Shown in pieces: positions 1 through 9,440 of a stretch of 27,288 bases of DNA (the first letter of the stretch is position 1; each line of letters opens with the position of its first letter). The DNA lies in contig NJFT01000352.1 of assembly GCA_002221725.1 (NCBI GenBank), forward strand, positions 1 through 27,288, read 5' to 3'. A program made the translations under genes and the position numbers. This DNA is from Scedosporium boydii (taxonomy: Eukaryota > Ascomycota > Sordariomycetes > Microascales > Microascaceae). The notes beneath the pieces were generated by a model. It did not search any database. It saw nothing but the letters and a program-made list of their open reading frames with translations, and had not been told where the DNA came from.

Positions 1-253
1 GGCCTTGGGCGAAGGGGGAGGGAGAGTTTTGAATGGGATCGTACTGGGGAGGCCGGGGCTGGGGGGGTGGATAGCCACCATACGGGTGGCGAGGATTGTG
101 TCCACTCGTCATAGCTGACATGAGATTCGATGTTCCCGTGTTCGGATACGACTGGTTAGGTAAATCCAGGGACGTCGACTCGAGGCGGCCGTTGTATATT
201 CCCTGGCAGTAAAGAGGCTCCAAACTGCGAGGTGCCTGGATTGCGATGCTCAT
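1..253 (-). CDS. N-terminal 84 codons of an unidentified Pro/Tyr-rich protein (runs off the left edge)
   Basis: The minus-strand frame is open from the ATG at 253-251 to the window edge, so only the N-terminus is visible. It begins MSIAIQAPRSLEPLYCQG. A Ser/Thr/Asn-rich part follows (ESTSLDLPNQSYPNTG, about residues 27-42), then a Pro/Tyr/Gln-rich part (HPYGGYPPPQPRPPQYDP, about 57-74). No folded domain, signal peptide or membrane segment is visible. The composition suggests a disordered tail, as in many fungal transcription factors, but the family cannot be named from this piece. The frame stays open upstream to a TAG near 458 without another ATG, so 253 is the first possible ATG. In-frame ATGs at 121 and 112 are alternatives, since the context at 253 is weak (C at -3). 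Third codon positions are mostly C, G or T, as in a real fungal gene. A 5'-UTR intron ending just before 253 is possible. Confidence 0.55.
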   Translation of the reverse strand, partial: MSIAIQAPRSLEPLYCQGIYNGRLESTSLDLPNQSYPNTGTSNLMSAMTSGHNPRHPYGGYPPPQPRPPQYDPIQNSPSPFAQG

Positions 254-1107
254 GAGCCTTAGAAACTGAAGGGTTGATGGCACTTCAGAGCCGTTGCGGG
301 AGAGGTTTGTTTGGAGTTTTGTCCGTCGAAGAGACGGGGAGTGGCTGGCGCCTTGTATGTTGCAGGAAGAGGCGCTCTCGATGGGATGGAAAACCACGTT
401 CGCGTTGAGCACCAAACACCAATGAACCAGGCTCTTCAGCGGGTTGGCGCACACACTCTATGAGATAGAGCTAGAGCGTCTTGCGGCTTCGAATAAGTAT
501 GCGCCGACGAGTTATCGTGAACTCTCAGTTGATTCGATCTTGCCGACTTCACAAAGAGAAGCGAAGAACAAGACTCAAGAGTGACGAGGCGAGACTGGAC
601 TGTTGTGGGATGAAGAGTAGGAGCAGAGAGCAAGGAGCAAGACACTTGCGGAAAGGGTCTTCTTTAACACTTCTGGCTGTAAGGTGTGGCTGATCGATAT
701 ATAACTTGGAATCGAAGATCGGAGGGAAGTTGGAATGGGAGGTCCCAGGAGAGATGAGATGCTGGGTTAAGTGTGGGGAGTCCCTGGTTCTTGTAATGTT
801 GGGGTTGCTGGTTTCGCTACCCCTCCTGGAAGTCGACGCTGGAGGAAAAGGGAACCGGGTTTCGCTAAGACTCTGGACTTGGAGGGCAGACGGTGACAAT
901 TCTAGTGTACGTAGTAGAGGATAAGAATAACAAGTAGTGGTTGGAGTTGTATTCTGGGGGATGTTATAGCAATGCCGCGTCTGAGACGTTATGATGAGCA
1001 AGCCAAAACGCGGGAGTGGGCTGGATTTAAAGAGTACCCAGTACTGAGGTACGTTGATCGGCTTCGAAGGCGTGGAGGGGGAGGGGGTGGCGTGTGTGTG
1101 TGAATGT

Positions 1108-1118
1108 GTACGAAGTAC
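1108..1118 (+). repeat. GTACGAAGTAC dispersed motif, exact copy 1
   Basis: Exact 11-mer, with two GTAC arms around a GAA core. It sits beside a short GT-rich run in the upstream region of the left-edge gene. Confidence 0.8.
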
Positions 1119-1460
1119 GTGTGTGGAAACGTAGCGAGTAGGTAGGTCGTAGTCGAGGAACGGGAGAGATGCCCCAATGCTGTCGCAGTAGGCTTGACTA
1201 GGATGTGTGCACGGAGAAATAGACAGGGCAGGCCGCACGACGCCAGGCAGAGGCGGTGGTGCTGGATTCAAAGACTACGAAGCAAGTACAGTTTATGTGG
1301 AGTTCAGGTGAGGCATGTGTGTGTGAGAGAGAGGCGGCAGAGAATGGAGGAGGTAACCCAGAGAGGTGTAGGGTCAATAATAAAGAAGTGTTATATGGGG
1401 GATTAGAGTGAGACGACCTCGAGTCGGGCTTGATGCGAGAGAAAGCTAAGGACGCAGGAA

Positions 1461-1471
1461 GTACGAAGTAC
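1461..1471 (+). repeat. GTACGAAGTAC dispersed motif, exact copy 2
   Basis: Exact 11-mer, 57 bp from copy 3, which has the opposite orientation. The pair forms a loose inverted arrangement. Confidence 0.8.
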
Positions 1472-1517
1472 TCAGAAGCCGGGAAACGGGCAGGGATAAA
1501 GAGAGCCATATGGCAAG

Positions 1518-1528
1518 GTACTTCGTAC
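1518..1528 (-). repeat. GTACGAAGTAC dispersed motif, exact copy 3 (reverse)
   Basis: Reads GTACTTCGTAC on the plus strand, the exact reverse complement of the motif. A one-mismatch relative (GGACGAAGTAC) follows at 1705-1715. Confidence 0.8.
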
Positions 1529-2179
1529 TTGGCACAATAGTGTACTTTGCAGTGGTCGTGAGTTGTGGCAAGGGCAAGGATACAGTCCACAGTCTTGAAG
1601 ACAGGGGGGGATGGCTCTGAGTCTACTTACTGGGGTTAGCAGGGCAGACAAGGGGGAGGGGTGGGGAGAGAGGGTGGGGTGCGATGTGCAATGTGGAATG
1701 CAGTGGACGAAGTACAAGTACTGTGAGCCTGTGAGGTGAGGTGGTAAAGCAATATGCTTTTTGAAGAGAAGTGTGGGAGGGGGCGTGCTTCTTTTGCGGA
1801 GGATAGATCGAAAGCTAGGTTCCAGTAGGGAGAAGCCAGGAGGAAAAGCAGGGAACAGATGACAGATGATAGAGCACTCGATCGGCAACAGGCAGGCTTC
1901 CAAAGCTAGGAACGACCCAAGATTGCCAATTAGAAGGGAATGTGGTAATGCTGGGAATCAAGGAAGCCGATAGAGATTTCCTGGAGTCGAGATCAATGTC
2001 GATGGGAAGGCCGGTGTTGGGAAAAGCAGAAACCCCGGAAACAGCTGAATCCGACGGGCTCGACAGCAACTTAGGCGAGGACGATTTGTCTGATCCCGAA
2101 AACTCTTGAGATTTACCCGCCCGTGTCGAGGTCTATTTCCTACACAAGGAAACTCGATCGCTCTGCTTTCCTTGGGCGC

Positions 2180-2218
2180 GAGCCGTGAGAGTCCCGGTTA
2201 CCAACTCTCATGCGGCTC
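2180..2218. other. Strong hairpin, 13-bp stem
   Basis: GAGCCGTGAGAGT (2180-2192) pairs with ACTCTCA (2204-2210) and CGGCTC (2213-2218). The two arms are perfectly complementary except for a 2-nt TG bulge, and they close an 11-nt loop (2193-2203). It lies between genes. It does not fit a tRNA (no B-box), and the terminal U-run of a bacterial terminator is missing. It could be a structured leader element, a small RNA or chance. Confidence 0.5.
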
Positions 2219-2697
2219 CTTGATTCCTTTACGTAGGGCAGCAGAGACCAAAGTACGGCGCGATGGCGGATTGAGCAATTAAGTCTGCAGGCCATGGAAT
2301 AAGCTATGAGCCTTGCGTTCGACTCACTGCCGTTCCAAGCCCGAGAATGGGATGAATACCCGGAACGAGGTTACAGCCGTTCATCGTAGGGTTGGACGAA
2401 CGACTAACCCCTGCCTTCCCGAAGTTGGCATTGATGCTTGTACATACTCTGCCTGCACAGGTGAAGTGGTGAGCACTGAGCAGACGCAGCAGGCGAGTGT
2501 ATGGAAAAGGTCGAGACCCCATCATTGATCTCTGTTGTTTGATCAAGGGTCTCGACGAAGGAGGGTGGCGGCCACGAGACCGATGACTGACAGAAGAAGG
2601 AGATCTATGGGCTCGCGAGACAAGGGGGTGAAGAGAGCATGTCCCTGCCCCGGGGGATTAACTTTTCGCGATCAACGGCACTTCCTGTAGCCCTCTC

Positions 2698-3105
2698 ATG
2701 TACAGTACTCGTACTCTTGAGAGGACGGGACGGCTGGTGGTGTATGACGGGTGCACAGAAGACCCCATTGCTGAGTTCGGAGTGGCCGTATCCCAAATTG
2801 GGGCAGGATGGAGTATAGTAAGGCCTCTTAAGGCACTGAGACTTGCGCTATCCGCTTTAGTGGATGAAGCGGAGTCGCAAGTAAAATTCTCAGTGCTCCC
2901 TGGGATAGAACATTGAAATGTAGCAACCTGATGGTAGCAGAATGCGTGGCCAAGAAGACGGGAAAACTTGATGCCAACGCCCAATGCTTCAGTGCTTCTG
3001 AAGCCGCTCGGGCTCATGACACTAGCGAGTTCGTCTGATATCGAAGCCGACTTGAACGGGGCAATTTCCTCTGTAATACTGGTAGAAGCGCACAGGCGAT
3101 TTTAG
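2698..3105 (+). CDS. Possible two-exon gene for a 115-residue hypothetical protein
   Basis: Exon 1 runs from an ATG at 2698 to 2880 (61 codons, starting MYSTRTLERTGRLVVYDG) and exon 2 from 2941 to a TAG at 3103-3105 (54 residues, ending SSVILVEAHRRF). The 60-nt intron between them has donor GTAAAA, a branch-like CTGAT and acceptor GCAG; it contains an in-frame TGA, so splicing would be needed to join the parts. About 64 percent of codons in the unspliced 72-residue frame that starts at this ATG, and about 59 percent in exon 2, begin with a purine, which favours coding over chance. The product has no signal peptide, clear membrane segment or family I recognise. Unspliced, the frame would end at 2916 (72 aa). 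A competing ATG-initiated frame of 119 codons lies on the opposite strand (2658-3017). The gene is a prediction only. Confidence 0.25.
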
Positions 3106-3138
3106 AGAGAAAGAGAGAGAGAGTGTGTGTGTGTGTGT
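3104..3138. repeat. Compound microsatellite (AG)n-(GT)n
   Basis: An AG-rich run (3104-3122, with one AA interruption) passes directly into an unbroken GT run (3123-3138). This is a simple-sequence repeat likely to vary in length between strains. It begins at the stop codon of the candidate gene at 2698-3105. Confidence 0.9.
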
Positions 3139-3490
3139 CGGCGAGTGACTTTAGATGAGACGGGCTCGTTAATCCTGGTGGCACTCCCACTCTCACCCTC
3201 TTTTTCCACCTTCAACTTTACTTTGTAGAAGTCAATGACAAGGGCATTAAATAGTTTATTGTTACAAGTACAGAGGACTGGCGAGGACTGGCGGCGGCAT
3301 CCGGGAGGAAGCTCCGATAAATCAAATACACCGCCCAGGGACTCCCTTGCTCTTTCCTCGAGTCCTAGACCAACAAGCCTGCAGTAGCTCGAGAACGTGA
3401 GTTCGCCTGCCTCTCAAGCTCGGGACCAAAACTAAGATTTAAGTACCTGTCACACACGGAGAAATTCACTGAAAACGGAGCGTGGAACCA

Positions 3491-3504
3491 GTACTCGCGA
3501 GTAC
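3491..3504. repeat. Perfect 14-bp palindrome GTACTCGCGAGTAC
   Basis: The sequence equals its own reverse complement across 14 bases. It shares GTAC ends with the dispersed GTACGAAGTAC motif but has a CG-centred core. It could be a dimeric protein-binding site or a by-product of whatever spreads the GTAC-armed motifs. Confidence 0.7.
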
Positions 3505-4009
3505 CTGTCATTCGCTCCTCGGGTCTCGGGGATCGGGTCAACTTGCATGCGTCAACGAAGGAGAGCCAGGATTCATGTACATGTACACTAAAGCTCAGCA
3601 CTAATGCGCCCTTGGAACACTAGCGGCCGATGTAGTGGATACCACCCGGAGCGCGCACCCCGTTCCTTCCGGGAGTTACCCACGCACGAATGCTGTCTTG
3701 CCCATCAGCGTCCTTTTTGTCACTACGAAATTGCCTCGTTCAAAGCCAATGCGTCAGTGGTGTTACCTTGGCCCGTCGATCAATCGCTACAGCAATTCCC
3801 TTGGCTTTCGGATTCCTCGAGAGCATCAGAGGTAAGCTGGTAAAATATGAGGCAAGAACCCATCTTCATTGCCGCGACACATGTTAGCATGTGCCATGCG
3901 CACATTTATTTATGATATGGAGCGGAAAGAGCATTGGACACAATGTGCGAAGTACATGGGGAAGCGTGATTGCATGTGGTCTTGCACCTTCTTCCATTGC
4001 AGTTGACAG

Positions 4010-4020
4010 GTACGAAGTAC
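4010..4020 (+). repeat. GTACGAAGTAC dispersed motif, exact copy 4
   Basis: Exact 11-mer followed by AATTGTAC, which supplies a third GTAC. A one-mismatch copy (GTGCGAAGTAC) lies 65 bp to the left at 3945-3955. Confidence 0.8.
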
Positions 4021-4421
4021 AATTGTACTCTCGGCACTTGCTCGCTGTACGTAATATTGGTGCTGCAGTTTCCAGTATTTCCCAAGAGCTGTCAAGCGAG
4101 CGGTTCCAGACTTTGAAAAGTCCAGGGTCGACGAGCAACTGTCGGGCTCGGTTTTTTTCTCGTTTGAGCATCCTCCAGGCAAGGAAATCCCGGCGACATC
4201 CCGTCCCAGCTCAAGTTTGTGCACACTCACTCCTAAATGAAGTTGAGACCTGTAAATATAATTGATCCGCATTGTTCCTGTCCAATTTGTTTTCTCTTTC
4301 TACTGAGGCTTTTGGATTTTATCCGGCAGGTAATAATACCCCCATTACTTAGACCACGTAATAATAACGGTTTTCAAACTCCAGTCATGACGCTAGAGAT
4401 GACACGGCTCGCCTAACCTGC

Positions 4422-4445
4422 GATGTATTGATGTATTGATGTATT
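4422..4445. repeat. Tandem repeat, 3 x GATGTATT
   Basis: Three perfect head-to-tail copies of an 8-base unit, with no interruption. A small expansion of the replication-slippage type. Confidence 0.9.
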
Positions 4446-4903
4446 CTACGTCTGTGGAGAAGCTGCCTCGTGTGGGTCGTCCTCAATGCTTGTCATTCAC
4501 GCAAGATTTAGAGAAGCCACTACTGTAATCCTTCGCAGTTGCCTTTAAATTGTTCGCTTGAAGAACACGACTCCAGGATGGGATCTTTATGCAAACCCCA
4601 TGCGTTGCACGTACACCCACACCGTAAAATTTAGGAAATGTACAAGACATGCTTAAGCGACGCGCTAAAAAGGGACACGAGACAACAACGGGGCCACGTT
4701 GAGTACTTGAGTACTTGGTACGACTAGAATTATTACACCGACCCCGAGAAGATGAAAACACTCTCTAGAGTTCCAATGTAAGTTGGAGAATGCAATATCG
4801 AAATACCAGATTGCTACTCCCGTCGCTTGGCCTTGCCCTGATATTTTTAGGCACTGCAATTTGCACTAAACTCTGGAAGAAATGGGCGAAGTTGGCCGGG
4901 GAA

Positions 4904-4917
4904 GGGGGGGGGGGGGG
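4904..4917. repeat. Poly-G run (14 G)
   Basis: Fourteen consecutive G on the plus strand. Its length may be unreliable in sequencing and may vary between isolates. Confidence 0.9.
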
Positions 4918-5585
4918 ATATCACGATTCGGACCTCAAATGTCTTCCAACATTATTTTCTTCCTCCAGTAATATCTCGTACTCCTCTTGGCCTAACAGCG
5001 GGCATCGCTTCATCATCGCTTCGCTAGATGCTCCTGGCCTCATTTCCTTATCGCCAGATCTGCTTCATGGAAAGTCCAAGCTCCGGCGAGGCCTGCGAGT
5101 TAGGTACTTTGGACTCCCTCGTCGTCGGCCTCGAGGGGTTTGCTCCATCACCCTTCAATGTCCTTGTCCGCCACGCCAGTCTGTCTGTGCGCGGTACGAA
5201 CAGGTCCGCCCCGGTTCAGTCAAGGAAATGGAAGCTTCTTCCGCATCAGATCGATGGAACAGGTCGGCCTAATTCGGAATTTGAACGACATGTCTACCCC
5301 CCCTTGCTTTTGCTTTGGGATCTTCTGAAAAGGTACGCGATTGAGCTCTTTGCTTTTTGCTAGGGCGGATAGGCCAGAGCCGTTGGCTCTTGCGATGTGG
5401 CGTCCTGATGTGGACATCAAAGGATCAATCCGTTCGGCTGTTGACCGCCACCCCACGAGAGACTAGGCTCAAGAGGATGCCATCTAACGCAGGTCACCGA
5501 GTGCTAAGAGGTTTAGCTTGTCTTACGATTAATACCTCCTCTCTGGGAATAGTCAGTTCTCCCCTCAAATCTAACACTTGCGGGA

Positions 5586-5705
5586 AGACCGTCCTTGATA
5601 CATTTCTTCGTATTTCTCTTCGTTTCTGAATCTTTATTTCATGTTTATTTTTTTTTTCCTTCAATCATTCCTATATTCATTTATTTCATTGAAGTCGTCG
5701 GGAGG
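5586..5705 (+). promoter_or_regulatory. Pyrimidine-rich promoter-like tract before a short ORF
   Basis: This T/C-rich stretch, including a run of ten T around 5649-5658, ends just before an ATG at 5706. Such CT/T-rich tracts are common in fungal core promoters, but no clear TATA box or CCAAT box was assigned. Its role depends on the weak ORF downstream being real. Confidence 0.25.
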
Positions 5706-5852
5706 ATGGACTTTTTAGATAACTACGAAGGACGAGTACTTTGCCAGGGCCCTCGAAAGGTGCCATACCCCATGGCAAATTTCGGCCTCTTTAAAGACAT
5801 GCATGCAGCACAATTGGCTCGCGGAGATATTCCTGTCGCTAACGCACTCTAA
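5706..5852 (+). CDS. Short ORF (48 aa), hypothetical
   Basis: An ATG at 5706 follows a T/C-rich tract and opens a 48-residue frame starting MDFLDNYEGRVLCQGPRK and ending at a TAA (5850-5852). It has no signal peptide, membrane segment or known motif. The 3' end (CGCTAACGCACTCTAAATTACAG) looks like an intron end, with a CTAAC branch and an ACAG acceptor. The ORF may therefore be exon plus intron of a decayed or longer gene, but no convincing following exon was found. Small size and no recognised relative keep confidence low. Confidence 0.2.
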   Translation: MDFLDNYEGRVLCQGPRKVPYPMANFGLFKDMHAAQLARGDIPVANAL

Positions 5853-7339
5853 ATTACAGAGCTTCATCTGCATGGACTGCTGTCAGCCTGGTTGACAGAC
5901 ACATTAATGATCCTTCCGGTGGGACTTGAATTTATTTTGATTTCCTGCTGTCCTATTTTTATATGCAGGGGCCCTAGAGATAGACATCAAATGAGAATAT
6001 GAGAGCCCCCTCAATACTTCTTGCGCACTCTTTTTCTCGTTGCATTAAATCCCGTCAGGTATGAGCTAACTGCTAAGGGCCCCCGTATCAGAGTCGTCGA
6101 GTTGTCGGGGTATTGATACAACGACGCAAACGTGCTGTCGCTTCCCCGCATTGTGGATACAAGTGTACCTCGTACCTCATGCTTCGTAGTGTATGGACAT
6201 CCGGCATTCCGGAGCTTCGTCTCCCCCCAGAAAACAATGCTAAGATCGGAGTTGCCTACGATTCGCGCAATATCAGAAGGGGCACCAACATTTCCTTGCT
6301 ACCAACGTAACAATAGTACAATGGCACAGCGGGAAGAGACATGTATCCTGCGTTGCACGAAGGGAGGCACCATGGTCTGTACGAAGGATCATTGGAACGC
6401 AAGATCCGGCAGTCGAAATCGTTGGCATCTGACATCTGACATCTGTCAATAATGACTGAGTGCATCTGTTACATATCCGCGGGTATTAGATCGATAATGA
6501 GTGCATGAAAGTGGAATAATGGAATAGTAACGCTCGGTTCTAACAGCCTTCCCTTCCCAGGACTAAGGGAGACAACAGCTCCAGAGACTACCTCCTCGTG
6601 TTTTGACCACTAAGAAATCCATTCTCGTTCGGACGAGGACGAACCACGTTTCCGCTTGCCCTCCTCGTCTAAGTTCTGTGGGCTTCTTCCTCCGAGCCCG
6701 CCTGGCCAGAGGATGGAGTGGGTACCTTCTTGGCGAGAGGTACCCCATAAGACTGAGACATTCGACTGGTACGGATAGGCAACGTTGGAAGTCTTTTTTC
6801 CCCTCTCAAGCGCCTAAAGCACGCCAGTGGCCATAAAAAGTAAAGCGGGTTACTATGACCTCAAACGAGGCCAGCCTTGTTAACCTCAGAGCTCCAAACA
6901 TCCCATTTTTTTTTTTATCCCCTCCTCATTTTGGATGCAAGCCACAGAATTGTTCGAAAGTCATCTTGGAAGGATTCCGTACATCACGGTACAGACAAGT
7001 ATTTCCCTCCTCCCAGTGCGCCTATGATGTACTTTGAGGGACGCGAAAAAGCTCCGGCCGTAGGATTGGCCGAAAACGATGCTCATGTTCCAGGGGCTCC
7101 CCAGCCGATATGCGTCTGTGTGCTCGAGGAACAGGAGCAACCATTTCGGCATTAATGGCTAGCCTCCCAAGTCCAGACGAACGTCAAAGGCCCTCAGACT
7201 TCAGCCCAAGTGCATGTCCCCATGCCGTATGACCCTGGGTGGATGGCCTTCGATCCAATCCGAAGGGCTGTTGAGGCGGAAGAACGCCACGTATGCACGC
7301 CACGATTGTGCGGCACAGTTGCTGTTATCTCCGCCGCCA

Positions 7340-7353
7340 CCCCCCCCCCCCCC
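7340..7353. repeat. Poly-C run (14 C)
   Basis: Fourteen consecutive C on the plus strand, preceded by CCGCCGCCA. Likely length-variable. Confidence 0.9.
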
Positions 7354-8555
7354 TCTTCTTCTCCCAGCCCTGTCCGTGCTAGGAGCCCGAAACAGCCCAC
7401 TCTCGATTCTTCTGCACCTTCGTCGACTCACATTGGCTTTGTGGGTTTCTTTAAATAGGCGTTGTGTGGGTAACTCCAAACATTTCATCGCGGCGGTATT
7501 CTAATTAAGGGCCATTGCTGGCATGTTTGAGCTGTTGACTCACATAATATGTTGGCTTCCGTGCGCGGGCTTTGCACGTCAAAGGTTGGCTGATTGAGGG
7601 TGTTCGTGCAGAGGTGAGCCCAATCCAAGGCCGAGACTGAGCTCAGTTACTACCCTGGCCCCAGATCTAAACATCGACAATTTCTGTTCAGAAGCACGTC
7701 CCTTGAGTTGTTTACTTTGTAGTTTACTTGTAGCAACTCGGGGGCTCGGAGGAGTTGGCTCTGGAGAGAAGACCCAGCAATGGCCAGACCCAGGACACAC
7801 CAACTTAGCCTATATGGGAGACCACGCCATATCGTTGATGCCAACTCCAAGCAGCTTTGAAAATTTCTCGATAACGCATCCTGCAATATCGGATGCGCAG
7901 CTCATTCTCCAGGATCAGCTCCGAAGATGAGCTCTTGGAGCTTGGCCAGTTACCCTTTCAGCGAACTGGCAGACCGGGGATCTCAGCAAAAGAGCAGGGG
8001 CGGTTTCAGCCTATCCCGAAAGAAGAGAGATCCTCGCCTATCAATCGCACGGAGTGCACATCCAGAATATTCCGTAAACCTTCGTTGAGTACTGACAACC
8101 AAAAGAAGTTCAGATGACGATATCTGATGCTTGCGCGAGCGAACATCAATCCGGATCATCGCCAGTCTGTGCCAGGATGTACAGTCTACCACACCAGAAT
8201 AAAAATAAGAAAGAAAAAAAACGTGAAACCCAGGTCTTCGATCTTAGCTTTCCCCAGGTCTGCAGGTGGAATATTTTTGCCCTCCATATCCTCCTTGATT
8301 ACTTCTGATCTGCACTGCCTACGCCAATAACCGAACCCCGCATTCACCAGGAAACCAAGGTTATGGAAGGGATGAGGTGCGGGAGGATGCATTGTTCCCG
8401 CACCTGGAGCACCCAGACTTAAACAGACACTGGTTAATAGCTACCACTCGAGGTCGTATCGTCACTCTTGTGCAATTCGAAACAGCTCAAGGTAATGTTA
8501 TAGTTTATTGCGATACGAATTGAAGCTCGGTCTCCTTGTGCCTAGCAACATTCTC

Positions 8556-8582
8556 TCCTCCAGGTCCTCCAGGTCCTCCAGG
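8556..8582. repeat. Tandem repeat, 3 x TCCTCCAGG
   Basis: Three perfect copies of a 9-base unit, continuing by one further base. As a 9-mer it would keep frame if translated, but no gene is supported here. Confidence 0.9.
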
Positions 8583-9440
8583 TGTGGTCAATTCAGGTGT
8601 TGCTACGAAAAGGTCTTTTCTTAGGCCCTCAAAACTACGGCCGGCACGGAGACTTCCCCCCTGGAAGCGAGAATGCCAGGCCAATGAACGGAGCTAGGGC
8701 TGACAAGCTCTTCCCGTTTGACCGACATCGTAACCTGCCAGCAGAAGGGACAGTGCGCGCGGGATGGACAGGCCGGTCTGCGGAGTGCTCCGTTACGTAG
8801 CACCCAGGAGGACTTTGTCGCTGCAAGGACGCTTCTATTGTCTGACGCTGGGATGGGTGTGGTTGGTGGGCGCACGGAAAACGCCTCAAGGAAGGCCTAA
8901 TTGCGCCACCACGAGGAAAATAATATTTGACGTGGATTAAGTGGTAAGGATTACTGGAACAGGCCCGATTGTAAGACAGCTCTAATATCTCCGGGCTTTG
9001 ACGTCTTTGCAAGACATCCAGGTCAAAGCCCGTCTCCGAGATGGGATTTCTTGCTTTCGGGATATGGATTGGGCGCGACTTTCAGGCCTGGAGTCGTTTA
9101 TTATTCCGAGTAAAACAGAACCCTCATTTCCTCCTCGGGTCATAAATAGTAATAGTTTCAGTATGCATAGCCTGGCCCGCACTGAGGGAGTCTCGTCTGC
9201 CACTGCATAATACATCAGGCATGAGAAGACGCGTTTTCATACGTGAACTGGGTCTGTCGCATCCATCGATGTAGTGTTGCTCCTCTCTCGCATACCATGT
9301 CTTGGCCATGGCCTTGGCTTTCATTAGTGTGTTGACATCCCGTCGCCAACAACACCCGTCCCTCGATGCAATCAGACGGTTGTTCTAGTTCCTGATCGAC
9401 CGAGTGCAGTCTGGGCCTCTCGGATCAAATCCGTCATCTC

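Larger units (their letters stand above)
254..2070 (-). promoter_or_regulatory. Pyrimidine-rich upstream region or long 5' leader of the left-edge gene
   Basis: No convincing gene lies here. Over roughly 600-1900 the plus strand is strongly G/A-rich, so the minus strand, upstream of the left-edge gene, is C/T-rich. Fungal promoters and 5' leaders are often pyrimidine-rich on the sense strand. The skew also explains long stop-free minus frames: one of 240 codons (549-1271) has no ATG at all. A consensus donor (GTAAGT, minus strand) starts at 1630 and could belong to a leader intron, but no matching acceptor was chosen. Three exact GTACGAAGTAC copies lie inside. Extent and transcription are inferred. 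Confidence 0.4.
3139..5585. other. Gene-free stretch with scattered short repeats
   Basis: No supported gene. Open frames are short, overlap on both strands and resemble nothing known. The longest, 4790-5272 (+, 160 codons), is mostly low-complexity, runs through the poly-G tract and has no recognisable domain. The stretch holds a perfect palindrome (3491-3504), GTACGAAGTAC copies near 3945 and 4010, a three-copy 8-mer (4422-4445), a doubled GAGTACTT (about 4701-4716) and a 14-base poly-G run. No tRNA B-box or transposon end was seen. Confidence 0.5.
5853..9440. other. Gene-free stretch
   Basis: No supported gene. All open frames are under about 100 codons, many start with GTG or TTG only, and neither strand dominates. 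Local features are a doubled CTGACAT near 6427, a 14-base poly-C run (7340-7353), an A-rich run near 8200-8220, and three copies of a 9-mer (8556-8582). The 8735-8900 plus frame has coding-like codon use but no ATG and no credible partner exon. No exact GTACGAAGTAC copy was seen here. Confidence 0.5.

Noticed and set aside
549..1271. 240-codon open frame on the minus strand
   Set aside because: It starts with TTG and has no ATG at all. The product is low-complexity Pro/Ser/Thr. The C/T skew of this strand removes stop codons and explains the length.
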